A stretch of 64,000 nucleotides of DNA from Ottelia alismoides (lineage: Eukaryota > Streptophyta > Magnoliopsida > Alismatales > Hydrocharitaceae), in NCBI GenBank assembly GCA_037367405.1, contig JAZKJV010009620.1:186001-250000 (forward strand), given 5' to 3'. Shown piece after piece: positions 37,967-48,545 of this stretch; position 1 is the stretch's first letter, and the number at the start of each line of letters is the position of its first letter. Made by a program: the position numbers and the translations under genes. A model generated the notes under the pieces. That model did not search any database. It saw nothing but the letters and a program-made list of their open reading frames with translations, and had not been told where the DNA came from.

Positions 37967-40728
37967 CCCCCCTATACTTGCCTTTGCTAGTCCCTAGCAA
38001 ACACTTATGCAATAAGTGCAAAAAGAATAAAGAAAAGAAAAAGGAAAATGAAAGAAATATAGAGTGAATAGGGATGCTTTCAGTGCAATGCATGTCCTTA
38101 CAAAGTATGAATTTGGAGCTCCTGTCAGACCTTGGGTGTGAAGGTGTGTGGAACCTAGTCGGGAACCAGCTCTAAAATACAACAGCCTTCGATAGTCACA
38201 GAACTCGGTTCAACCCACCTCAATAGCCGGGTCAGAACTAGTCTACATCATACGCAAACTCTTATAACTATGAAGCTGACTTGTACGGTGTAAGTGATAG
38301 TGGCTCTCCCCAACTGAAATAATAAAGGAACTGACTTCTCCAGAATGACAACCCAATGAGTCCCCAATCCAGCAGCTCTTTCCTCGAGGAGCAGGGTATT
38401 CCCTTCTAAGTTCAAGTGGCAACCAGCTCAAGAGGAGGGGGTGAAGAGAAGAATGGACGGTAGCCAGTGTAGCTACCTATCCCGGGATGCAAGACCAGTG
38501 TAGTCAAGTCATCCAGCTGCAGGCTTACATATTTGACTTTGGAGCTCAAGCTTGCTTATTGACTTTGTACATACTTTGTAGGCATTTTATTTTTGTACAG
38601 GCCTGACCATTTTTTTTAACATACTATTCACAGCAGCATTTACATAAGGAGTTTTTCCTCTTGAGCCAGTAGACTATCCCTCTTTTGAAGCTTTATCGCA
38701 ACCCACAATCTCCTGTCTTTAGACCTCATTGCTATTGGATCCGGTTGGGGTGCACTTCCCTCCCTAGACGAGGACGAATGTTTCCACCCGTGTGCGTCTC
38801 AGACTGGCAAATCCAACCCCCTCACCACTCCAACTGAGTTGAGCCAAGTGAAAGGTGCAGGTGTCCAAGTTAGATCACGGTCGGCAAGAGTCATACGTGT
38901 GTCTCGAAAAGTTCTAGTTAGTCCACTGAGGTGACTTGAACCCAGCCCTGATTTCTCAAAGAATTAAGTCTGTATAGACCTGAGGTACCTTAAACCTAGT
39001 TCCCATAAGGTTCCAGTGCAATTAGGTGCGGTAAGGTCTAACCGAGCTCCAATTTGAGACTTTCTTAGACTGATTCAATCATCAAGCTTCACTCAAAAAG
39101 AGTATGAATGGTATGCTAATGCTGTGCACAATGAATGATGCAATTTTTCACAAAAATTTGAAAGGATCAAAGAATGTTTTTACAAAAAGAATTTCTGCAC
39201 AGGAAGTACGAACTGAAAATATTCAAATAGTATATACACTTATTTACACGGGCGTACTGCTTTATTTCCAACATTTAGGAATTTTTAGCAACTTTACAGG
39301 TGTGAATGAAATAGTTTATTTGGGTATGTACAGAAAGAATTGTATGTGTCTTGTTTCTGATTTACTAGTATCTGCAATGGTGTTCTTATTAGCTTTTTGA
39401 AAATAATTTTACAAACTATAGTACACGATAATTTTTGCAATCCTTTACACACATTTGAAAACTATTTTTGCAAAGATTTTTCACACTATATGTATATATA
39501 TATATACAATTTTCACAATAAGTTTGACAATCATTTTTTCAAAACATTTGCACATAGGTTTTTGAAATCCTTTCTTTCACACAAAGAAAAGTTTTGCAAT
39601 CAACACAGTTTCACACATTTGAAATCATTTCACCTCAAATTTTTCAAAACTGGTCACACTATTTTTCAAATCATACTGTATAGGTATCTGATTTATTAAT
39701 CAGTAGATACAAAAGAAGAAAAAATTGTATTTGTTGTACAATATGGTTTCAGTTCTTATAAACTTTATTTGGCTTATTCCTTATTTACAAATGAGAGATT
39801 TTTGTGCGGATTCCTCAGACTTACTCGAGAATCATTTTCACAAGGGTTTTTGAAAACTCTAGTCCAAAATAATTTTGCAACATGTACACGCATTTGAAAA
39901 TGCTTTTACAAATGTTTTACACAACATAGATAGATTTTTCAAAACAGTTTTTGACAATCAAATTTTCACAATCATTCGCACACTAATTTTCACAAAGTTT
40001 TTGCTTTCACTCAAAGAAAATAGGTTTTACACACAAACTAATTTTTCAATCGTTGAATACTTGTTCACGCTATTTTCAAACAAATTTCACAAGATTTTTC
40101 AAAGGAAAAAGTTTCGTACAAAACACTTTTCTGACTCACTAGTCAGTATAATTACAATGAGTCTGAGGAACTCACAATCATCTTTCATTATTGTAAAGCT
40201 ACTTTTTATGTTTTATTTTATATTGTAGTGATATTTTATTTTTCAGTATGAGTTATGGCTTTTAGTATATACATGATATATACGACCCCCCTATACTTAG
40301 CTTGAGCTATGTCCTCATAGATCGAAAGGAAAAAGCAAAGACATAACTCGTACTGAGTATACACAGATTTAAAGAATAAATATGACAGAGATGAATGAAT
40401 GAGAAGTTGACCGTCCCCCTATACTTAGGATCAAATAATCCTAAGTATAGCAGACTGTACAAAAAGCGGGGAGGGTCAAGGGTGGGAATATACTGATCGT
40501 ACTCAGATTGTCTCCCCCTATACTTAGGGTAGGATACTCCTAAGTATAGACAAGAAGAGGAGACAATGGAGAAGATCAAACTGAAATCAAAAAAAACTCT
40601 AGGTGCACATCCCCCTATACTTAGGACAAAGTACGTCCTAAGTATAGAAAACTGTCTACAAAGGCGGCACCTTTTAGATAGAAAAAGAAAATAGAAAAGG
40701 AAAAGAAGAAAAGAAGAAAAGAAGAAAA
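37967..40728 (-). other. Element C 3' UTR: polypurine tract, conserved blocks, hairpin array
   Basis: Minus CAAGTATAGGGGGG (37967-37980) is the polypurine tract. The 43-nt conserved block is at 38376-38418 and paired CCAGTGTAG motifs are at 38464 and 38495 (31 nt apart). TTTTACAAA-type low-complexity units fill about 39400-40230. Four hairpins follow: 40286-40373 (long, imperfect), 40419-40450 (perfect 13-bp arms, 6-nt loop), 40518-40549 (perfect 11-bp arms) and 40615-40647 (perfect 13-bp arms, 7-nt loop), each with a C5 run on its left, that is GGGGG after the stem on the minus strand. Open frames at 39104-40228 are AT-rich chance frames. Confidence 0.75.
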
Positions 40729-43455
40729 TCAGAGAAATAATGGTTGGAGTACATCGTCTGAATCTTTTGGTGCTGCCGGTGCTGTGGAGATGTCATCGTG
40801 GCGCACTAGTTGAATAGAGTCAACAATGGCCAAGAATGCATCGGGTTCCAAGTAAGGCTTCAGTAGTTGGCCGTTGACGACGAAGGGCTGTGTGTCAGGG
40901 GACAATTCTGATATCGCAATGCTTCCGTTGTCACGCACTTCACATACTCGGAATGGCCCTGTCCACTTACTCTTTAATTTGCCTGGGAATATCCGTAACT
41001 TTGCATCAAATAGCCACACTTTCTGCCCAACGTCGAAGGTCTTTCGTCTGATGTGCCGGTCATGCCAGCGTTTCACCTTCTCCTTGTACATCAAGGTGTT
41101 ATCGTATGCGCAGTCTCGGAATTCCAAGAGCCTGTTCAGATCGTCTTTTCTCTTCTGACCACTTTTTCGTGAGTCCAAGTTACAATTACTAATTGCCTAA
41201 TGAGATTTGTGAATTAATTCCACGGGCAGATGGCATGGTTTTCCATATACAAGACGGTAGGGCGACATGCCCATGGGAGACTTGTAGGCCGTACGGTAAG
41301 CCCAAAGAGCTGAGTCCAAGAGTTGAGACCAGTCTTTTTTGTTTGGCCTAACAAGTTTCTGCAATATGGTCTTGATTTCTCTATTGGATAACTCCGCCAT
41401 GCCATTGGTCTGTGGATGATAAGGAGACGCGACACGGTGATCGATGTCGTACTCCTTCGTTAACTTCTTGACCTCTTTGTTGATGAAGTGACTACCCCCG
41501 TCTGAGATGAGAATCTTTGGTATCCTAAACCGCGAAATGATGTTCTTCTTCAGAAACTGGCAAACAGTTTTGCTGTCGGCGGCTCGGGCGGGAATAGCTT
41601 CAACCCAACGACTCACGTAATCGACGGCAAGAAGGATGTGCTCAAAACCTTGACTGTTAGGGAAAGGTCCCATGAAGTCAATGCATCTTTTAACAAAGTC
41701 TGCTGCATCCTTGAATAATGTGGGCCACCAGAAGCCACACTGCAATACTTTCGCTGCCGTACGATCTCCAGAATGGTGTCCACCATATTCGAGCGAATGA
41801 CAATGCTCGAGGACACTAGATTGCTCCGTTTGAGGGATGCACCTGCGCCAAATACAATCTGCCCCTTCTCTGAATAGAAGAGGATCTTCCCACTGGTAGA
41901 AGCGGATGGTCGACATGAATTTGTTCTTCTGATTCTTTGTCCAATCCGAAGGTATTACCCCCGAGGAGAGGTAATTGACAATGTCAGCATACCAAGGGAG
42001 AGAATCCACTGCTAAGATAGCTTCGTCAGGGAAGGTTTCTGTGATAGGTGCATTGCTCAGAGGAGACTCATGATGCTCAATTCTGGAGAGGTGATCTGCT
42101 ACCACATTCTGAACTCCAGGTTTGTCCTTAATTTCCAGATCGAATTCCTGGAGGAGAAGGATCCAGCGAATCAGTCTTGGCTTGGCATCCTTCTTCTGCT
42201 GTAGGTATCGGATAGCAGAGTGGTCCGTGAAAATGGTGACCTTCGACCCTAACAGATAGGATCTGAACTTCTCTAAGGCGAAAACCACATCCAGCAGTTC
42301 TTTCTCTGTCACTGTATAATTTCTTTGAGCTTCATCTAATGTTCTGCTGGCATAGTGAATGGCATAGGGCGCCTTGTCTTTCCTCTATCCAAGAACAGCT
42401 CCGACTGCAAAATCTGACGCATCGGTCATTATCTCAAATGGAAGAGTCCAGTCGGGAGGCTGTAAGATTGGAGCCTGAGTGATAAGCTCCTTCAAATGAT
42501 TGAAAGCGATGAGAACCGGCTGATCAACAATGAACTCAGTCTCCTTGCACAAGAGTTCCGTCAGAGGTCGGGCAATGCGGCTGAAGTCCTTGATAAATCG
42601 TCTGTAAAATCCCACATGCCCCAGGAATGACCTCACATTCTTTACTGACTGAGGTGGCTGAAGGTTTGAAATGACATCCACCTTGGCTGGGTCGACTTCC
42701 ATGCCACGTTTGGAAACGACATGGCCCAGTACAATACCCTCTGTGACCATAAAGTGGCTCTTTTCCCATGAGAGCACTAAATTGACTTCCCGGCATTTAT
42801 GCAGCACTCTGTCTAGGTGCTCGAGGCAAGAATCGAAACTATCATCATAGACAGAGAAATCATCCATGAACACCTCGAGAAAACTGCCTACCATCTCAGC
42901 GAATACAGCTAGCATGCATCTTTGGAAGGTTGCGGGTGCATTGCATAATCCAAAGGGCATCCTCTTGAAGGCGTAGGTACCGAACGGGCAAGTGAAGGTA
43001 GTCTTCTCTTGATCCTCAAGGGCGATCGCCACTTGGTTGTACCCGGAGTACCCATCCAGGAAGAAGAAGAACTCCTTGCCTGCTAATATCTCTAATACTT
43101 GATCAATGAATGGCAAGGGGAAGTGGTCCTTCTTGGTTGCTGCATTAAGACGGCGGTAGTCAACACACACCCGCCGGGATGTCGGTACCCGAGTTGAAAT
43201 TTCCTCTCCTTTTTCATTTGTGACCACGGTAAGCCCGGATTTCTTGGGAACTACATGCAAGGGGCTTACCCATTTTGAATCGGAGATGGGATAGATGAAG
43301 CCTGCTTCACACCATTTTGTGATTTCTTTCATGACCACGTCCTGAAGGTTAGGGTTCAGCCTTCTCTGAAATTCGCGGGACGGCTTGGCATCATCTTCTA
43401 GATAGATATAGTGTGAGCACAGAGCTGGATTTATCCCTCGGAGGTCTGATACGCT
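40729..43455 (-). pseudogene. Element C reverse transcriptase, RNase H and integrase, with two stops
   Basis: Three open stretches in one frame (from 43455 to 42385, 42312 and neighbours to 41197, 41178 to 40729) are separated by single stop codons at 42382-42384 (Gln to TAG at the LGQRR site) and 41197-41199 (Trp to TAG). RT has [25 protein letters not shown] and the catalytic FMDDF (near 42859-42870). RNase H has [24 protein letters not shown] and [10 protein letters not shown]. Integrase has [29 protein letters not shown] and KWTGPF. About 31 codons are missing in frame between VKRC and IDFMGPF near 41685, removing one Cys of the zinc-binding module. The start is fused to the D insertion point. 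Confidence 0.9.
43451..43455. other. Left target-site duplication of D (ACGCT)
   Basis: ACGCT immediately precedes the TGATGAATC start of the 5' LTR; the identical pentamer follows the 3' LTR at 60520-60524. Five bases is usual for Ty3/gypsy integrases. Confidence 0.95.
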
Positions 43456-44931
43456 TGATGAATCTGTGATTCATCACATCAAAAGTCAAAAATAGAGCCT
43501 TGTTCCCGAGAAAATAGAGGCATATTTCCTTTTATCTTGCATAAATAACACTCATGCATGCATCCATAATTCATGCATTATAGCAGCTCATCTGCATTTA
43601 AATAAGAAGCCAAAATCCCCTGTAAAAGACATCTTCATCAAAATAACTTCTTCTCTATACTATATAAAACAGGGAGGAATCACCCTTGTAAAATAGCCCA
43701 AGTATCCTGAGAACCCCTGTACATTAAAACACACATAAAGCCCGCATACAAACCCCTACTTAGGTCTACTCACTCTTAGAATATTACATATCAAAAGACC
43801 TTCAAAATGAGACTAATTTCATTGAAATTGGAGCTTGTATGAGAAACTTGGGTTTTTGGGTCATGTTGTATACTACATATGTATATTTATGTATCTTTGT
43901 ATTTATGTACCATATTTGACCTCACCTCCGTCTTTGGTCAACATGAAACTTGTAGATCTCATCAAGATCTACAACTTTCATGTTTTGAGTTTTTCCAAAT
44001 TCGGCTTCCTCTTCTCTCTACACGCATTTCTTCCTCCAACCATTCACAGCAGGCCACGTGGCGCCCTCTGATTGCGCCACGCGGCCCGCTGCCCTTTGTC
44101 TGATCCGCCTTCGCCCCCCACCGTTGGATCGCGCTTCAGATCCAACGGTCCCTCTGTGACCACGTGCGCTCACTCCCTCAGCCGTCCGATTATCTCCCAC
44201 TTCTCATCACCACCATCCGATAGCGCAGCGCTCTCAGCCTTCCACGTGGCGTCATCTACGCCGCTCGACCGCGCCCCCGATCCTCTCATCACAGCCGCCC
44301 ATCTTCCAGCGAGTCTCGACCCTCAGATCGACTCCACCCTTTCATCTGGGCCATCCATTAGCGCCTCGCCCTTCAGTGCGCCACGCGTCACATCTTGAGC
44401 CCTTCGATCGCATTCTCAGCCCTTTCATCTGAGCCGTTAGCTCCCCAATAATCTCAGCCGACCGATCGATCGCCAAGGACTGATCAGACCGCCCGCCCCC
44501 GCCTCGCCCTCAGCGCGCCACGCGTCGCACGCCACGCCCTTGGATGACGCACGCCGCTGTCCATCGCAACCTCTCATTCCACCTTGCATTCCGACCCTCA
44601 GATCGCCTCCCCCTCGATCTGATCTCGCCCGCTCCCTAGTGATTGGATCTGGGCCGTTGGATCACAAGATCCAACGGCCAAGACTTCGTCTCCTACCTCC
44701 AGGCCGCCCCTCTCCCCCACGTTCCTTGCCCTGCGGGAGGGCGCCCCCTTTCCTTTTCTGGGCACACGTCAGCCATCTTCTCCGGCCGCTGACCTCGCCA
44801 CGACGCTCCCCACTCGTCCCTCTCCCTCGCCAGCACCCTCAATCGCCACCACCTCCACCATATTCGCCCCACGACGACCACCAACTTCACCAATCCACCA
44901 GCTAACCCATCAACTCCACCTTATAAATACG

Positions 44932-44939
44932 CCATCACC
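44932..44939 (+). promoter_or_regulatory. Putative TATA box of the D 5' LTR
   Basis: TATAAATA in CCTTATAAATACGCC, at the boundary between a C-rich stretch and a region free of other TATA-like words. Initiation would be expected near 44965, leaving a U3 of about 1.5 kb and an R plus U5 of about 2.2 kb. The copy in the 3' LTR is at 58298-58305. Confidence 0.55.
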
Positions 44940-45169
44940 AGCGACCTTCATCTCTATCCGCCACTCCAGAGAGATCCCTCGAGCTCCAAGCTTCCTATTG
45001 GTGACAGCAATCGGCTGATTTGTCGAGCGACGACAGCGATCCAACTCCGGCGAGATCCTCGGCCCACCGCCGTGTCGCAGCCACTCCTCCGAGCAGCTGC
45101 ACGAGCTCGGGACCTTACCGATCCCTCGAGCGACGACCCTGGAACTCCCAGCAGAGCTCCAATCCCCAG

Positions 45170-45475
45170 GTAACCTCCTTCATCTCCTCCGATCTTCGTC
45201 TTTATTTTCGTGTTCATCTTCTCCGATTTTATTCGCCACCCACGACCATCCTCGCGCCTTCCAATCACTCCGCCGAGCTCCGCGTCGGAGCTCTCATCCT
45301 CGCTGACCCCTCCGCACCTTCAGACGCTCCACTCCACCGTCCATCGATCCCCAGCTCCGCCCCTTGGCCGGAGCCACGTCGCCTGACCACCTCACGTCGC
45401 CTTAGGCCTCGTCAACCAGCATCACGTCTCCACAAACGCACGCACGAGCTCCGGCTCTCTATTTAACACTTGCAG
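45170..45475 (+). other. Possible intron in the R/U5 region of the D LTR
   Basis: Donor CCCCAG|GTAACC and acceptor TTTAACACTTGCAG|GTGC would define a 306-nt intron about 200 nt downstream of the predicted start site. It has consensus sites but no transcript support. Confidence 0.25.
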
Positions 45476-47156
45476 GTGCTACTTTCATCATTGGCCGGAG
45501 CCTCGCCGGAGCTCTCCTCGAGCTTCATCGACACCGAGCTCCAGCCATCCTCCAGGGATCCAGAGACCACCGGAGGCCTCCTCGTGCTCTTCCGCTTCTT
45601 CCGAGCTAGGTGGGAGCTGATGAAGCTCATCACCGGAGCTTGGCCACCGAGGCGGAGCTCGGCTGCCTTCACCGGAGCGCAGCCCTCTCCTCCGCAGGCG
45701 GCGGAGGATCGTTAGAGAAGAAGGAGCAGCAGCCGTTCGATCATCTGATCGAACGGTACTCGCCTCGCCACGCGTCCCTTCGCCGCTATCAGCCTCGACC
45801 GTTGATCACCCCTCGGATCGGACGCCTCACCAGCCGCCACGCGTCTTCATCAACATCCCTTGGATCATCTTGATCCAAGGGCCTTCAGGCCGCCACGTCG
45901 CCTTGTCCGAGCCTCGGCGTCCAAGCCTAGGATCGGGTGAACCGAAGCAGCACCGAGGCTGGGCCGAACCTCCAGAAGGCCCGAGCCTCACTCCGAGCCT
46001 CAGACGCCCTCCGAACCTAGGTCGCCCCACGTGAGGAGCACGTGCGACCTGGGTTATTTGCATCAACGCCCCTGGAGCTTTCAGAAATTGCTAAGAGGTC
46101 CCTGTGAAGCAGACATCACGTGAGGAGCACGTGCTTCGTGGAAAAATTGCATAGAAGTCCTGCATATTATCGGTAATTGCATTTTAGTCCCTGTCAGCAT
46201 AGTTAATTGTTGAAATTTTAATTTCCAGTATTGCATTTACACCCTTGTGTTTGCACGTGTCCATAGCATGCATTTTTCATCATTTTGAAATTCTAAAAAT
46301 TGCAAGTTGTTGAGAATTTTGTCCTCTATCAGTTTGTACACGTGTCTGATTTTTGTTGGCTTAATTGAATTATCAATGAATTAATTGGTTCATTTGTGTC
46401 ATATTTTGCCCAGTGATGCCTTTTGATTTTTAATTAAATATCAGTGCCTTCAAAAATCACCAAAAATTCACAGTAGCTTAAGGACACCATTTTCAACACT
46501 CCATAAAAATTTCATAGCATTTGCACACATAACGAGGCCTAAATAAATAGTTTAGTGATTTTCTTAAATTAATTTTAATTAATTCATTTCACAGTGAATT
46601 TTAGATCTGTCAATTTTCCTAGGTCCCTGATCATTAGACCTTCCTAGGATAATTTTAGTTCTTGGAAAAATTGTGATTTGATATTTATTAAAAATTAAAC
46701 ACTGAAAATCACTCTGTCTGTTTATTTAATTCACAGAAAATTTATTTTGAGTCGAAAAATTCCAAAAAAATTAGTGTAGGTCATTTTCATCATAAATAAC
46801 CATCTGGCCAATTTTCATTATTTTTGGACTTCGTTTGATACATCAATTAAATTTAAAGTAAAATTGGCTAAGATTTGTCTGCATATGTCTGCATAAGAAA
46901 TAAAAAGACCAAAAAGATTCGACCCTCGAATATCAACACTTGAAAATTGTTGTAATCCACCTAAGGAGACAGTTGCCTCCCTGAGATCGACCTTGGACTC
47001 CACCAAGTAAAAAAATATCACTGCTTAAAATTGACCAAAATCTGTCTTAAGTGGTTTTTGATCAACCTCTCGTATCCGACTGCAACGAACACTTAAAATT
47101 AATTTGGACCATTAATTTGCCCGAATTAACTAAGGGTGCGGGAGCGCACATCAAAA

Positions 47157-47174
47157 TGGCGCCGTTGCCGGGGA
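47157..47174 (+). other. Element D primer-binding site (tRNA-Asp)
   Basis: TGGCGCCGTTGCCGGGGA lies three bases after the LTR end at 47153. It is the perfect complement of the 3' end of plant tRNA-Asp (GUC), including CCA. Minus-strand DNA synthesis starts here. The A element has the same three-base spacer. Confidence 0.95.
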
Positions 47175-48545
47175 TGCACGGCTTAGGTTAATTTGTAGCA
47201 TATTTTTGAAGTGTTTGATTTCTAATCCCCGGGTAGTCTGACCCCCGGTTTTTCTTGTAATTATCTCTCGTATTTGTTTTCTTTTTGCTTCATTTTTGTG
47301 TCACTCTCTGACCCCTATTTCATTTTTTTGTGCGTGGACCGCGAGGAGTCGGCGACGCTTCAAGGACTTAACATTTAAAGTGTGTTGAGAGAAAGAGAGG
47401 CATTGTACTTTTTATTTTTCTCCTTTGCATTATTTCCAGCGGTTCCCGTTTGGGATCTCGCGCGTGTAAATATAGTGGAAAACCGTGTCCCGTGTGCTGT
47501 GTGGGTGATTGGTAATTTAGCTTGCACTAGCGGCTCCTCGAGTCACTCTAGGACTTGTTTGTGCGCTTAATCAATAGGACCACACAACACACTTAAAAGA
47601 CGCACCTAGACCGCAGGACTTAGTTCAAAATAAACTGTTCTCCACGCTAATAGAACTGCCTGTCTAGGAGCGGCTTGCATCGCTTGCATTTGCATGTAGA
47701 GTAAAGTTTTCAATTCTGTATAGCATCCTGCATCAACAAGCGAAGGGATCACTGTAAGTACTCTTTACTTAGCATACGCATCATTGATTTCAACCTTGCA
47801 TCGGCTTTTCTCGATTTCCTCCCCTCTGATTTTCTCATTTAATTTAAAAAGGAAATTGGGACTGTACGATAGGCGTGCTTTGTAGTGATTAATTACAGTG
47901 ATAACCTAACTTTAAAACCGGGACTGCTAACAATATTGACCATAAAAAGGGAATAAAAGCTAAAAATTGTTTGCGGGAGACTAATCCCCGACCTTGTTTT
48001 CAGGCTGAGTGAGGGTACCTGAGTGTGTGTGAACACCCTAAGGTAGAGCCCAGATCCCCGTCTTCCATATCACGTTCTAACTAATCCTAGCAAATATCAC
48101 GAGCCGAATATTTTCAGATTCTTTGACTAGTACCAAGTAGCCTCCGCCTGTCTCAGGTAGATAGGGGCGAAATTGCGGTACTTCGCGACAAGTTGCCAGT
48201 AACCCTCCGGGGCGAAGTTCCGGCCTTGTCAGCCTCCGCCTGCTTGCAGGTAGATAGGGGCGTGGTCACTGAGTCCATCGGCTTGGGATAGGAGCGAAGA
48301 AAGGAAGGAGCGGCGGTATCTTAGACGACAGGATAGACAGGGAAGACGCATCCGGCTCTGAGCCGACTTCCCTCTAGGCCGCGTAATCCTTGCTAGATTT
48401 GCTTGAAAATCACACTTAAAAAAATACAAGATAAATTGGACTCAACTTTGAGTCCTTCACTGTGTTGAGTGTGAATCCAGGGTCTTGGATTGATCTTGTG
48501 CTTGCTTCAGGTAGGAGTAAAATCCTATCTTCTTCTTTCACCAAG
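47175..48545 (+). other. Element D 5' leader with a possible intron and a direct repeat
   Basis: About 1.4 kb separates the primer-binding site from the first gag-pol ATG. A strong donor (CACT|GTAAGTA, 47754) and acceptor (TTGTTTTCAG|GCTG, ending 48003) with a CTAAC branch-like site near 47926 could define a 250-nt intron. A 31- to 32-nt direct repeat (AGCCTCCGCCTG..CAGGTAGATAGGGGCG) is at 48139-48169 and 48231-48262. The short frame at 47382-47570 resembles nothing known. Packaging signals would be expected in this region. Confidence 0.6.

Larger units (their letters stand above)
43456..47153 (+). repeat. Element D 5' LTR (3,698 bp)
   Basis: It starts TGATGAATC-N3-GATTCATCA (43456-43476) and ends GCGCACATCA. 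AT-rich U3 to about 43990 is followed by a GC-rich core (about 44040-46080) with G-boxes at 44055, 44161 and 44243, hairpins at 44120-44149, 44652-44679, 45733-45756 and 45857-45881, and a TATA box at 44932. AT-rich U5 follows from about 46130. A pair of identical CACGTGAGGAGCACGTG units lies at 46028 and 46117. Open frames (for example 44072-44398 and 45020-45466) recur in the 3' LTR only because the LTRs are copies; none resembles a known protein. Confidence 0.95.

Noticed and set aside
44018..46066. Open frames of 60-148 codons in the D LTR, repeated at 57384-59432
   Set aside because: Their repetition reflects LTR duplication, not conservation. Frames on both strands overlap and indels between the LTRs shift some of them.
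48462..48545. A 28-codon N-terminal extension of D gag-pol
   Set aside because: The extension starts with GTG in the leader; the first ATG at 48546 is the plausible eukaryotic start.
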